Shown piece after piece: positions 35,101 to 42,641 of a DNA stretch of 64,000 nucleotides. Origin of the DNA: Paenibacillus tengchongensis. Lineage in GTDB: Bacteria; Bacillota; Bacilli; Paenibacillales; Paenibacillaceae. A program made the translations under genes and the position numbers. Positions within the stretch are counted from its first letter, which is position 1. Every line of letters starts with the position of its first letter. The notes below the pieces were generated by a model. The model searched no databases. It was not told where the DNA came from and saw only the letters and a program-made list of their open reading frames with translations. The DNA lies in NCBI RefSeq assembly GCF_008973665.1, contig NZ_WACP01000008.1:199752-263751 (forward strand), written 5' to 3'.

Positions 35101-35752
35101 AGAGCCAACACCGACAGTGCCGGCAGCGACACCAACAACGCCAGTGGTAACGCCAACAACGCCGGTAGAGACACCAACAACGCCGGTAGAGACACCAACA
35201 ACGCCGGTAGAGACACCAACAACGCCGGTAGAGACACCAACAACGCCGGTAGAGACGCCAACAACGCCGGTAGAGACGCCAACAACGCCGGTAGAGACGC
35301 CAACAACGCCAGTGGTGACACCAACAACGCCAGTGGTGACACCGGCAGCAACACCATCACCGCTTGTCTTCGTGCCGACGTCGCCGCCTGCACCAACGCC
35401 AAGCAGCATCGTGGTCAACAATGACCCGACCCCGGCGCCGACCGGCACTGAGGCTGACGATGACATCGTCATTGATGAAGATGCTGTTCCGCTCGGACCT
35501 GTCAGCAGTCCCGGGGCTGAAGGAGCAGCCGGAACATCCGGGACGCCTAAGCCCGGTCTGTCTGCAGACGCGGGTGATGAAGAGCTGATCCTGGACGATG
35601 AAGTTCCGCTTGGCGGCGTGGATACCGCTGAGGAACTGCCGCAGACCGGTGAAGCCAGTCCGCTGCCATACTATCTTGGCGGTGCGGGATTAGCCGGCCT
35701 GGGACTGCTGCTCAGCAGAACAGGCAGAACGGACAGAGGCAGACGACGCTAA
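32147..35752 (+). CDS. Sortase-anchored surface protein: choice-of-anchor A domain plus Pro/Thr/Glu repeats and LPQTG
   Basis: Cell-wall adhesin-like protein. Seen in 1201 residues: signal peptide (1-31), a choice-of-anchor A beta-rich domain (about 35-280, from VLGIAGNFNAFTFSDFEQ to LIAKHFSGLVQMHWEPF), and a huge unstructured stalk (about 284-1071). The stalk is made of the 12-residue unit SEEPTATPTAPP and variants, then the 7-residue unit VETPTTP. An acidic spacer and the sorting signal LPQTG (1164-1168) follow, with a hydrophobic helix and an RTGRTDRGRRR-type basic tail. RBS GGAGGTG before ATG 32147. It is preceded by a c-di-GMP riboswitch, so it is probably made when c-di-GMP is high (sessile state). 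Sortase and ligand are not in the window. Confidence 0.9.
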   Translation: MNRKMLKQAAVIMLIALVAGGASWGWRIQAAAVKPYNPTPVLGIAGNFNAFTFSDFEQSNDQIHGRLAAAGNITLQNYGVAEEDAGGDVLVAGGNFSMTNGTVFGTAVYGGKISTGGVNLKETPRKDTPIDFVAEEQFLLQRSSELAALESTAPLVKDEGKVIINAQQSYNVIPMTAADWAGTTGMRFNIADGATVIINTNGTDVRIPDFSMSSMWGGKPEQVLFNFYEATSLQIGHTTFEGSILAPKADVFYDRAELHGTLIAKHFSGLVQMHWEPFSGQEPPVKPTPTPTATPTSTPTVTPSEEPTATPTAPPSEEPTATPTAPPSEEPTATPTAPPSEEPTATPTAPPSEEPTATPTAPPSEEPTATPTAPPSEEPTATATAPPSEEPTSTPTVTPTAGPTPTPSEEPTPTPGPTPTLTAPPSEEPTATPTAPPSEEPTATPTAPPSEEPTATPTAPPSEEPTATPTASPSEEPTATPTVTPTAGPTPTPSEEPTPSPGPTPTPTPTVTPSEEPTATPTAPPSEEPTATPTVPPSEEPTATPTVTPTAGPTPTPSEEPMPSPGPTPTPTPTVTPSEEPTATPTAPPSEEPTATPTVTPTAGPTPTPSEEPTPSPGPTPTLTPTVTPSEEPTATPTAPPSEEPTATPTVTPTAGPTPTPSEEPMPSPGPTPTPTPTVTPSEEPTATPTAPPSEEPTATPTVTPTAGPTPTPSEEPMPTPGPTQTPTAPPSEEPTATPTAAPSEEPTATPTAPPSEEPTATPTVTPSEEPTATPTAPPSEEPTATPTAPPSEEPTATPTVTPTAGPTPTPSEEPTPTPSEEPMPSPGPTPTPTPTVTPSEEPTATPTAPPSEEPTATPTVTPTAGPTPTPSPGPTPTPTPTVTPSEEPTATPTVPPSEEPTATATAQPSVDPTATPTTPPSEEPTATPTAAPSEEPTAPPSEEPTAGPTATPSEEPTPTPGPTPTLTAPPSEEPTATPTAPPSEEPTPTVPAATPTTPVVTPTTPVETPTTPVETPTTPVETPTTPVETPTTPVETPTTPVETPTTPVETPTTPVVTPTTPVVTPAATPSPLVFVPTSPPAPTPSSIVVNNDPTPAPTGTEADDDIVIDEDAVPLGPVSSPGAEGAAGTSGTPKPGLSADAGDEELILDDEVPLGGVDTAEELPQTGEASPLPYYLGGAGLAGLGLLLSRTGRTDRGRRR
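33000..35130 (+). repeat. 36-bp-based minisatellite encoding SEEPTATPTAPP repeats
   Basis: More than 30 imperfect units with third-position variation, mixed with longer higher-order blocks (TVTPTAGPTPTPSEEP-type) that recur several times, a sign of segmental duplication within the gene. All units keep frame. Confidence 0.9.
35146..35352 (+). repeat. 21-bp tandem repeat encoding VETPTTP units
   Basis: About ten near-identical 21-bp units (core ACGCCGGTAGAGACACCAAC). Unit differences are single substitutions (GTAGAG versus GTGGTG, ACA versus ACG), suggesting recent expansion. Confidence 0.9.
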
Positions 35753-35796
35753 GAGAGCAAATCAGCTATATATCGCAACTCTGATTTAGTACCGCC

Positions 35797-35842
35797 GAGG
35801 CTGTTTTCGGGAGAGCGCTATTCCCCGAAGCAGCCTTTTTTA
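35797..35842 (+). terminator. Intrinsic terminator of the surface-protein gene
   Basis: GAGGCTG..TTCGGG (from 35797) pairs with CCCGAAGCAGCCT (to 35836), then a run of T. Confidence 0.85.
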
Positions 35843-35957
35843 CTCGGCATAGAGCCTTTTTCTCTTGCAGCTCAGGCCGTGATATACTGGGCTCACAACG
35901 GAATGGATGGCTTAAGGCCGGAGCCGGAACATATATAGAAGGTTGGTGACGGGATTT

Positions 35958-36902
35958 ATGTGGAGTGTAATTATGCTGGCTTTGGTTATCCTTGTCATTG
36001 GCGGGGTGGCATATGCAGGCGTCTTCTTTTACCGCCTGGCGATTAAGCGGACGCCTAAGGAATTTCTGGCCGCTGCGCCGGACCTAGCGGTACCGCCGCC
36101 GCCTGTTTCAGAGGATTCCTGGGGAGAAGGGTCGAAATGGCTGGCCCGGCAGCCGCTCCTGAAGATCCAAATCACTGCAGATGACGGGCTCCGGCTGCAG
36201 GGGCATTACCTGGCAGCGGAGCGCTCCGCAGGCAAGACGGCGATCCTGGCCCACGGCTACTCGGGCAAAGGCAAAGATATGGGAGCCATCGCCAGGCTGT
36301 ACAGCGAAGAGCTTGGCTACAATGTGCTGATGCCCGATGCCAGAGGCCACGGGGAGAGCGAAGGGAATTACATTGGCTTCGGCTGGCCGGAGCGGCGGGA
36401 TTATTTACAGTGGATCTCTCGGGTCATTGATGAAAGCGGAAAAGGGACGCAGATCGTGCTGCATGGCGTTTCTATGGGTGCGGCGACGGTACTGATGACT
36501 GCGGGCGAATCGCTGCCGCCGCAGGTGAAGGCTATTGTTGCGGATTGCGGCTATACATCGGTGGTCGCTCAGCTGTCCTATCAGCTGCGGCGGATGTACC
36601 ATCTGCCAAGCTTCCCGTTTATTCAGAGCGCCAGCCTGGTGACAAAGCTGAGGGCCGGATATTTCTTCAGTGAAGCATCCGCACTGAAGCAGGTGCGTAA
36701 GGCGGAGGTGCCGATTCTGTTCATCCATGGCGATGCTGATACCTTTGTCCCGTACGCCATGATGGAAGAGCTGTATCAGGCCTGCCGAAGTCCCAAGGAC
36801 AAGCTGACAGTGCACGGAGCGGGCCATGGCCTGGCTTATCAGAGTGATAAGGCCGCCTACACCGGGAAAGTAAGCGAGTTCTTGTCCAAATATGTTCATT
36901 AG
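35958..36902 (+). CDS. Membrane-anchored alpha/beta hydrolase (YqkD-like)
   Basis: Serine hydrolase tethered by one N-terminal helix (SVIMLALVILVIGGVAYAGV), so the catalytic domain probably faces outside or lines the membrane. Seen: oxyanion-loop HGYSGKG, ARGHGESEG, the nucleophile elbow HGVSMGAAT, acid DADTFVP in FIHGDADTF, and histidine in GAGHGLAY. Length 314 from ATG 35958 (a TTG at 35943 abuts AGAAGG and is less likely). Closest in style to B. subtilis YqkD and similar acyl hydrolases. Natural substrate unknown. Confidence 0.85.
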   Translation: MWSVIMLALVILVIGGVAYAGVFFYRLAIKRTPKEFLAAAPDLAVPPPPVSEDSWGEGSKWLARQPLLKIQITADDGLRLQGHYLAAERSAGKTAILAHGYSGKGKDMGAIARLYSEELGYNVLMPDARGHGESEGNYIGFGWPERRDYLQWISRVIDESGKGTQIVLHGVSMGAATVLMTAGESLPPQVKAIVADCGYTSVVAQLSYQLRRMYHLPSFPFIQSASLVTKLRAGYFFSEASALKQVRKAEVPILFIHGDADTFVPYAMMEELYQACRSPKDKLTVHGAGHGLAYQSDKAAYTGKVSEFLSKYVH

Positions 36903-36929
36903 TTAGAATAAAAAGCCTGTAAAGTAGAC

Positions 36930-36970
36930 GCGCCCGGGCAATCCGCTTGTTCAAGCGGTTACCCGGGCGC
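36930..36970 (+). terminator. Strong GC hairpin after the hydrolase gene
   Basis: GCGCCCGGG (36930-36938) pairs with CCCGGGCGC (36962-36970), inner CCGCTTG/CAAGCGG. There is no T-run after it on the plus strand, so it may be an RNA-stabilising hairpin rather than a classical terminator. Confidence 0.55.
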
Positions 36971-37412
36971 TAATATGTTCCACGCATCGCCTGGCTTCCT
37001 GCAACAGGGAAGCCTCTGCGAAATGCGTTCTCGGTATACTTATCCCCCATCGTCCGTGAGAATGACGGGTGTCTTGATTCCTTGTTAGTTCCAGCAGCCG
37101 TATGGCGAGAATATTCCTTCCAAAACGACAAAAGCCCTACCTCTCTTTTGTCCTTGCGGCTCCAATGACCGCGCCAGTGTGAATCGGAAAAGCTCAAATT
37201 TGAAATTTATCTCGTAAAAAGGAAGAGTCATGCAAGAAAACGTAAGATTTTGTGTCCAAAATGCCGATATTAATGTGGAGGAAAGATCGGCGAAACATCT
37301 TCTTGTCAGGGATACATATACACGAAAACAAATATTTTTTAATTATACCATTAAAGATGATATAAAACAAGATGAAAAAGTGCAGCAGGGTTTGGCTGGG
37401 ATGGGGGGACGA
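36971..37412. other. Structured intergenic region upstream of the HD-GYP gene
   Basis: Contains hairpin-rich sequence: GGCTTCCTG-CAA-CAGGGAAGCC (about 36991-37012) nested in GCATCGC/GCGAAATGC, then GTCCGTGAGAATGACGGG and GACAAAA/TTTTGTC. A minus-strand frame here (36970-37197) lacks an RBS. No known riboswitch consensus was recognised. From 37230 an open frame joins the HD-GYP gene. Confidence 0.4.
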
Positions 37413-38945
37413 ATGAATATTTATAGGGCATTTTTAAGAAGGCAGATCGGCAATTATTTGTTTGGTTCCCTGGTGGCCGTTCTGGTGGTGGGCAGTCTGA
37501 TTCTGTTCTCCGCACTGCAGATCAGCGTCCGGGAATATCTTAAATTACTAATTGTCCTGCTGATTTCTTTCGGCATCATGGCAGCACTTGAGATCAGCGT
37601 GTTTTTTGCCCAAATTAAGCCGATCCGCAAGGCGATGCAGGAGCCTCATCCGACATTGACCATGCTGGAGCAGGCCTATATTCATACCCACCGGATGCCC
37701 AAATACGCAGTGCTGCGCATCATGGGACCGCATTTGCTGGGGATGGCCGTACCGGCAACGCTGATGACCTATTGGCTGATCCGCACTGGGAGGATCGATA
37801 TCCCTTATTTTTACCTGCTGCTGGCTATTGCCGGAGCGGTGCTGGTCGCTGCTATGCATGCATTGATTGAGTTTTTTCTGACCAGCTCGGCTATTATTCC
37901 GCTAATCAAAGAATTCAGAAGCCGGGCGATGGACCTTTACCATGCCGATTTTTCGCTGGAGGGACATGTTTTTCTGTCAATCAGGCCCAAGTTTCTGATT
38001 ACCTGCATGCTCATCGGCACCTTTCCGCTTGTCTTCTTTATTATGGCTTCGCAGATAAGGCTCCATAATTACGGGCAAGAATCCTTTAATGGTCTGCAAG
38101 GATATTGGGCATGGGCTGGCATGGTGCTGCTGATGGGAACGTTCTTCTCCTCCATTGCCGCCTGGCTGCTGACCCGGAGCGTCCAGCATCCGATCAATGA
38201 GCTGTACAATGCGATGAACCAGGTGCGGGAGGAGCAGCCGGTCCAGATCCAGGATGAATATTCCGATGAGTTCTCCAAGCTGGTCGCCGGATTCAACATG
38301 ATGGTGCGTGGCCTGCAGGAACGGGAGCGGCAGAGCACCCAACTGCTGGAGAGCTTCTTCACCACACTGGCAGTTGCGCTCGATGCCCGCGATTCCTATA
38401 CGGCCGGACATTCGCTGCGGGTGGCGGAATACTCCGTTATTATCGGACAGCTGGCGGGACTTGCCGGCAAAGAGCTGGATGATCTGCGCAAATCGGCGCT
38501 GCTGCATGATATCGGCAAGATCGGTGTGCCCGACAGCGTGCTGTTCAAGGACGGCAATCTGACGGAAGAGGAATTCAACCAGATCAAGAGCCACCCGGTG
38601 CTGGGCGAAAATATTTTGCTGCAGGTGGAGCCCGGCGATAAGATGGCGCCTTATCTGAGCGGGGTGCGCTCCCATCATGAGCGGTACGACGGCAAAGGGT
38701 ACCCGGATGGTCTGGCCGGCCTGACTATTCCCCTGCATGGCCGGATCATCGCTGTTGCCGATGCTTACGACGCCATGACTTCAGACCGTCCTTACCGGAA
38801 GGGCATGGATCATGAAAGGGCGCTGCAGATTTTGGAGCAGGGAAGGGGGAGCCAGTGGGATCCGGAATTCGCCGGTCTGCTGCTGGCCTACTTCGGCAGA
38901 GTTGCCCAAACCGGCAAAGAGGAGTACAGCAAACGGATTGGCTGA
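37413..38945 (+). CDS. Membrane HD-GYP domain protein (c-di-GMP phosphodiesterase type)
   Basis: Likely hydrolyses cyclic di-GMP. Seen: six hydrophobic helices in the first 290 residues, a HAMP-like segment (SVQHPINELYNAMNQVREEQ), a linker, then the HD-GYP domain with HSLRVAEYS, LLHDIGKIGVPD (the HD pair) and HHERYDGKGYPDGL (the GYP motif), all intact. ATG 37413 follows GGGGGGAC. An alternative upstream ATG 37230 has AAAGGAAGAG and would add 61 polar residues of unusual composition. It lies 1.7 kb downstream of a c-di-GMP-riboswitch-controlled adhesin, so it may tune that adhesin's signal locally. No GGDEF or EAL partner in the window. Confidence 0.88.
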   Translation: MNIYRAFLRRQIGNYLFGSLVAVLVVGSLILFSALQISVREYLKLLIVLLISFGIMAALEISVFFAQIKPIRKAMQEPHPTLTMLEQAYIHTHRMPKYAVLRIMGPHLLGMAVPATLMTYWLIRTGRIDIPYFYLLLAIAGAVLVAAMHALIEFFLTSSAIIPLIKEFRSRAMDLYHADFSLEGHVFLSIRPKFLITCMLIGTFPLVFFIMASQIRLHNYGQESFNGLQGYWAWAGMVLLMGTFFSSIAAWLLTRSVQHPINELYNAMNQVREEQPVQIQDEYSDEFSKLVAGFNMMVRGLQERERQSTQLLESFFTTLAVALDARDSYTAGHSLRVAEYSVIIGQLAGLAGKELDDLRKSALLHDIGKIGVPDSVLFKDGNLTEEEFNQIKSHPVLGENILLQVEPGDKMAPYLSGVRSHHERYDGKGYPDGLAGLTIPLHGRIIAVADAYDAMTSDRPYRKGMDHERALQILEQGRGSQWDPEFAGLLLAYFGRVAQTGKEEYSKRIG

Positions 38946-38989
38946 TCCGGGCATAACTGGCTGAAAGTTCCTGGTCTTCCCGTTGCAAG

Positions 38990-39025
38990 CGGATTTCATC
39001 CTGAATTTGGATGGGTCCGTTTTTT
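38990..39025 (+). terminator. Intrinsic terminator of the HD-GYP gene
   Basis: CGGATTTCATCC (38990-39001) pairs with GGATGGGTCCG (39009-39019), then TTTTTT. Confidence 0.85.
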
Positions 39026-39041
39026 GCTTCCGTGTTTATTT

Positions 39042-39057
39042 TGTGAAATTCATCACT
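39042..39057 (+). promoter_or_regulatory. Fnr-type box TGTGA-N6-TCACT upstream of eetA
   Basis: TGTGAAATTCATCACT fits the Bacillus Fnr consensus. Its centre lies 61 bp upstream of the centre of a TATAAT -10, about -71 relative to the expected start, a classical class I activator position. Confidence 0.7.
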
Positions 39058-39084
39058 TAATCCGACAATTAACGACGACATTCA

Positions 39085-39113
39085 TTGAAGGTTTGCAGGG
39101 AGACCGTTATAAT
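39085..39113 (+). promoter_or_regulatory. SigA promoter of the eetA-eetB-ecf operon
   Basis: TTGAAG (39085-39090), 17-base spacer, TATAAT (39108-39113), 41 bases before the eetA ATG. Confidence 0.8.
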
Positions 39114-39154
39114 TATTAAGTCTGGATTTTAATTAAAAAATAAGGGAGATTTTT

Positions 39155-39538
39155 ATGAAACGCGCAGATATTCTGCTGGTTTCCATCGTGCTCATTGCCG
39201 CCTTGGCTTTTCTTGTTCCAAGATGGCTTTCGGATGATAAAGGCGGTCCCGGCAAAAATCTCGTGGCCAACATAACGGTGGACGGCAAGCTGTTCAAGAC
39301 AGTGGAGCTTACCGAAGAAGAACAAACGATCGATGTACGGACAGACCACGGATACAACATTTTGAAGGTGCATGATTACGGCATTGAGATGTATGACGCC
39401 GATTGCCCCGATAAGGTATGCCTCGGCTTTGGCTTCATTACGCTGCCGAAGCAGACGATTGTCTGCCTGCCGCACCGGGTATTGGTAGAAATCGCAAGCG
39501 CTTCGGGGGGAGATGATGTCGATGCCTATGTCCAGTAA
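39155..39538 (+). CDS. eetA: NusG domain II-containing membrane-anchored protein (EetA-like)
   Basis: 127 residues: an N-terminal anchor (ILLVSIVLIAALAFLVP), then an extracytoplasmic NusG-II-type beta domain. Three cysteines are conserved-looking: C84 and C89 in DCPDKVCL and C104 in IVCLPHRV. In Listeria and lactobacilli, NusG-II protein EetA and Gx transporter EetB are encoded together in the extracellular electron transfer locus; their biochemical role is not settled. ATG 39155 follows AAGGGAGA. The stop overlaps the next gene by 17-26 bases, so the two are translationally coupled. First gene of a likely five-gene operon. Confidence 0.85.
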   Translation: MKRADILLVSIVLIAALAFLVPRWLSDDKGGPGKNLVANITVDGKLFKTVELTEEEQTIDVRTDHGYNILKVHDYGIEMYDADCPDKVCLGFGFITLPKQTIVCLPHRVLVEIASASGGDDVDAYVQ

Positions 39539-40097
39539 AGAATCCACGACCGCACTGAAAAGAACGGTGATCGTCGCCTTATTTGCGGCCGTGGCAGTAG
39601 TTCTCAGCATTGTGGAGGCCCAGATTCCGCTCGCCGGAATGGGCCTGATGCCCGGCGCCAAGCTGGGCTTCGCCAATATTATGATCTTGACCTGTATTTA
39701 CTTTCTCCGCGCACGCGATGCGTTCGTCCTGGTGCTGCTCAAAACGCTGCTTACCGCATTTATCCTCGGGACCTTTTCCAGCCTGCTGTTCAGCCTCTTC
39801 GGCTCACTGTTCAGCTTTGCGGTCATGTATGTACTGGTGCGCTTCGGCGGCAAACGTCTCAGCGTCATCGGCATCAGCATCGCCGGGGGACTGGCCCATA
39901 ACACCGGACAACTCCTGGCCGCGTCCATCGTGCTGAAATCGTACAGCACGTTTTATTATTTTCCGATGCTGCTGATTACCGGCGTAGTCACAGGGGTCCT
40001 GGTCGGCTTCGCCGTACGGTATGTGGTGGCATCCCTCTCTAAAATTTCGCTGTTTGAGGAGTTTCTGAAACCGGACCAGCAGCTGCGGAAGGACTGA
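39522..40097 (+). CDS. eetB: Gx transporter family membrane protein (EetB-like; ECF S-component-like)
   Basis: About 191 residues with five or six helices. Seen: IVEAQIPLAGMGLMPGAKLGF, a family signature near the N-terminus, then LLKTLLTAFILGTFSSLLFS and AHNTGQLLAASIVL. The fold class is that of ECF S-components, and the gene sits four bases before EcfA1-EcfA2-EcfT, so it may be the substrate-binding subunit of that transporter. Known context: EetB of Gram-positive electron transfer loci, and near heptaprenyl diphosphate synthases in other Firmicutes. ATG 39513 and 39522 are both possible; GGGGGGA fits 39522 better. Confidence 0.82.
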   Translation: MPMSSKESTTALKRTVIVALFAAVAVVLSIVEAQIPLAGMGLMPGAKLGFANIMILTCIYFLRARDAFVLVLLKTLLTAFILGTFSSLLFSLFGSLFSFAVMYVLVRFGGKRLSVIGISIAGGLAHNTGQLLAASIVLKSYSTFYYFPMLLITGVVTGVLVGFAVRYVVASLSKISLFEEFLKPDQQLRKD

Positions 40098-40101
40098 CAA
40101 C

Positions 40102-40968
40102 ATGAAGACCATTCACTCAGACAGCGCTGCTGGAGCGGCGCCGGACGTCATTACCCTGGAAAGGGTATCCTTCGGCTATGATCCGGAGCATCCCATTCTG
40201 CACAATCTGTCCCTCTCCATTCCCCGGGGCCAGTGGGTCAGCATTGTCGGGCCCAACGGCTGCGGCAAATCGACGCTGGTGAAGCTGCTGAACGCCCTGC
40301 TGCCTAAGAGCGACGGGGAGATTACGGTATACGGACACCGGCTGGAAGAGGAGACGATCCAGGATATCCGCCGGTGTATCGGCATGGTGTTTCAGAACCC
40401 GGATAACCAGTTTATCGGGGCGACCGTGGAAGAAGATATTGTATTCGGCCTGGAAGGGCTGTGTTTGCCATACGCGGAAATGGAAGAACGGCTGCAGGCG
40501 ATTTCCGCCAAGCTGGGTATCGGTCACCTGCTGGAGAAGCATCCCGGCGAACTGTCCGGCGGACAGAAGCAGCGGGTGGCCATCGCTTCCATTCTCGCCA
40601 TGAAACCGGGCATCGTCATTTTTGACGAGGCCTCTTCCATGTTGGACGAAGGCAGCCGCAACGAGCTGATGGAGATTCTGCAGGGAATGCGCGCAGAAGG
40701 AAACTACACGATACTGATGATCACGCATGATGCCGACGAGATTCTGGCGTCTGATCGTGTGCTTGCCCTCCATGGCGGCGGTTTGGCAGCTGATGTGACT
40801 CCGGCGGAGCTGTTTCTGGATGAAGAGCTGCTGCGGAAATGCCATCTGCGGGAGCCGTATCCGTGGCGGCTGGCGCGCGAGCTTCAGAAGCAGGGGATTC
40901 CGGCGGAGGTTCCCGCCAGTGAAAAGGAGCTTATAGACAGGTTATGGCCATCCAACTTCAGCAAGTGA
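40102..40968 (+). CDS. ecfA1: Energy-coupling factor transporter ATPase EcfA1
   Basis: ATP-binding subunit of an ECF vitamin importer. Seen in 288 residues: Walker A GPNGCGKST, Q-loop VFQNPDNQF (the ECF-type QNPDNQ motif), signature LSGGQKQR, Walker B IVIFDEASSMLD and the switch histidine ITHD. Start ATG after GGAAGGA. Overlaps ecfA2 by 25 bases. In the Listeria electron transfer pathway an ECF module moves flavin precursor outward for protein FMNylation; here that role is inferred from the flanking genes, and ordinary vitamin uptake is the alternative. Confidence 0.93.
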   Translation: MKTIHSDSAAGAAPDVITLERVSFGYDPEHPILHNLSLSIPRGQWVSIVGPNGCGKSTLVKLLNALLPKSDGEITVYGHRLEEETIQDIRRCIGMVFQNPDNQFIGATVEEDIVFGLEGLCLPYAEMEERLQAISAKLGIGHLLEKHPGELSGGQKQRVAIASILAMKPGIVIFDEASSMLDEGSRNELMEILQGMRAEGNYTILMITHDADEILASDRVLALHGGGLAADVTPAELFLDEELLRKCHLREPYPWRLARELQKQGIPAEVPASEKELIDRLWPSNFSK

Positions 40969-41837
40969 GTTACACCTATGCGGACCGCAGCCTGTGGAGG
41001 CAGACGGCACTGCACGATATGAATCTGGATCTCCCGCAGGGCTCCATGGTGGGCATTGCCGGGGCGACGGGCTCCGGCAAATCCACGCTGCTGCAGCTGT
41101 TCAACGGCATTCTGAAGCCGACGCAAGGGACGGTGAGCGTCCTTGACGTCACGATCCGCGCCGGGGAGAAGCCGCCGAAGCTGCTGCCGCTGCGCCGGCG
41201 TGTAGGCCTGGTGTTTCAATTCCCGGAACAGCAGATGTTTGAAGAGACGGTGGAGAAGGACCTGATCTTCGGGCCGCTCAACTTCGGCATGAGCCCGGAG
41301 CAGGCCAAGGAGGCCGCGCGCAAGGCGATGACGGCGATGGGGCTGGACCACGGACTGCTGCAGCGCAATCCTTTCCACCTTAGCGGCGGGCAGATGCGCA
41401 AGGCGGCGATTGCATCGGTGCTGGCCATGGAACCTGAGATCCTCGTGCTGGACGAGCCGACGGCCACGCTGGACCCCGTCAGCCGCGCCGAGCTGATCGG
41501 TCTGCTGGAGCGGCTCTGCCGGGAAGAAGGGCGCACTATTATCATCGTAACCCACCGGATGGACGAGCTGCTGCCTTATGCCGACCGCTGGGTGCTGCTG
41601 CAGGAAGGCCGGCTGGCCTTTCAGGGCAGCGGCGCCGAGCTTGCCGCAGACCCTGCGGTGCTGGAGCGCTGCGGCCTGACTGTTCCGCAATCGCTCCGCT
41701 ACTGGCGGGCGGTGGCGGAGCGGTTCGGCCTGACAGGTGAGAAGCCGCGGCTGACTGCGGAGAGCCTGGCCGAGCGGATTGCCGCCCTGCGGGAGCCGGG
41801 CGGCTCTGCTGCAGAAATGAGGGATCGCTATGAATGA
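40944..41837 (+). CDS. ecfA2: Energy-coupling factor transporter ATPase EcfA2
   Basis: Second ATPase of the ECF heterodimer, 297 residues. Seen: Walker A GATGSGKST, VFQFPEQQMF (Q-loop of the EcfA2 type), signature LSGGQMRK, Walker B ILVLDEPTATLD, switch VTHRMDE. The start lies inside the end of ecfA1, which points to coupled translation. A C-terminal extension after VLERCGLTVPQ is typical of EcfA2. Confidence 0.93.
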   Translation: MAIQLQQVSYTYADRSLWRQTALHDMNLDLPQGSMVGIAGATGSGKSTLLQLFNGILKPTQGTVSVLDVTIRAGEKPPKLLPLRRRVGLVFQFPEQQMFEETVEKDLIFGPLNFGMSPEQAKEAARKAMTAMGLDHGLLQRNPFHLSGGQMRKAAIASVLAMEPEILVLDEPTATLDPVSRAELIGLLERLCREEGRTIIIVTHRMDELLPYADRWVLLQEGRLAFQGSGAELAADPAVLERCGLTVPQSLRYWRAVAERFGLTGEKPRLTAESLAERIAALREPGGSAAEMRDRYE

Positions 41838-42621
41838 TCGGCTGCTGCTGGGACGCAGCATCGAGACTGGCTCCTGGGTGCATAAGCTGGATGCCAGGTC
41901 CAAAATTTTAGCAATGATCCTGTATCTCGTCATCATCCTGCTGGCGCATTCGTGGTGGGCGATGGCGGTGCTGGCGGTCTTCTCGGTATCCGTACTGTCT
42001 TCGACGAAGGTACCGCTCAAGTATTACCTTAAGGCGGCCAAGCCGCTGCGTTATTTAATGCTGTTTATCTTTGTGGTGCAGGCCCTCACGGTCAAAGAAG
42101 GGGAGGCGCTGTTCACCATCGGCTCTTTCTCGCTGCACGAGGGGGGACTCCGCCTGGCGGCGTTCTCTGTTATCCGGATGTTCCTGCTGATCACCTTCAC
42201 TGCACTGCTTACGTTTACAACGCGGCCGGCGAAGCTGAACCAGGGGCTGGAAGGCGTTCTGACCCCGTTCAAGAAACTGGGGCTGTCGCCGGAGCGGATT
42301 ACGCTGATGATCAGCATCGCCCTGCGCTTTATCCCGACGATTCTTGACGAATCGCAGATTATTATGAAGGCGCAAGCCTCGCGGGGGGCGGATCTGAAAG
42401 AGCTGCCCCTCAAAGAGAAGATGCGGATGCTTGTCTCGCTGCTCGTGCCGGTCATCTCCAGCGCGTTCCGGCGGGCGCAGGATCTCGTCTATTCCATGGA
42501 AGCTAGAGGCTTCCGCATGGATGCGCCGCGCACGAAATACCACCGCCCCGCATGGGGCGCAGCCGATAGCGTATTCATACTTATGTTTGTCATCATGGGA
42601 GTTGCAGTAGCTTTACTGTAA
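41830..42621 (+). CDS. ecfT: Energy-coupling factor transporter transmembrane protein EcfT
   Basis: Membrane scaffold linking the two ATPases to an S-component. Seen in 263 residues: the N-terminal LHKLDARSK-type motif (VHKLDARSKIL), several helices, and the two Ala-Arg-Gly coupling helices (AQASRGAD and SMEARGF) that dock on the ATPases. Overlaps ecfA2 by eight bases. In Listeria FmnA of the electron transfer locus is an ECF-transporter component; this is the positional counterpart. Confidence 0.92.
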   Translation: MNDRLLLGRSIETGSWVHKLDARSKILAMILYLVIILLAHSWWAMAVLAVFSVSVLSSTKVPLKYYLKAAKPLRYLMLFIFVVQALTVKEGEALFTIGSFSLHEGGLRLAAFSVIRMFLLITFTALLTFTTRPAKLNQGLEGVLTPFKKLGLSPERITLMISIALRFIPTILDESQIIMKAQASRGADLKELPLKEKMRMLVSLLVPVISSAFRRAQDLVYSMEARGFRMDAPRTKYHRPAWGAADSVFILMFVIMGVAVALL

Positions 42622-42641
42622 TACTTTAGGGGGAAACACCA

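Noticed and set aside
33000..35352. Regular repeats as a possible CRISPR array
   Set aside because: The units are contiguous, in frame and protein-coding, with no unique spacers and no cas genes.
32902..35472. Very long minus-strand open frame (856 codons) antisense to the surface protein gene
   Set aside because: It exists only because the 36-bp and 21-bp repeats lack stops in all frames. The product is a monotonous Val/Gly/Ser repeat with no RBS, and the sense strand has signal peptide, domain and LPQTG.
36970..37197. 75-codon minus-strand frame upstream of the HD-GYP gene
   Set aside because: TTG start without RBS, Arg/Ser/His-rich composition without recognisable fold, and overlap with stable hairpins. 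More likely non-coding.
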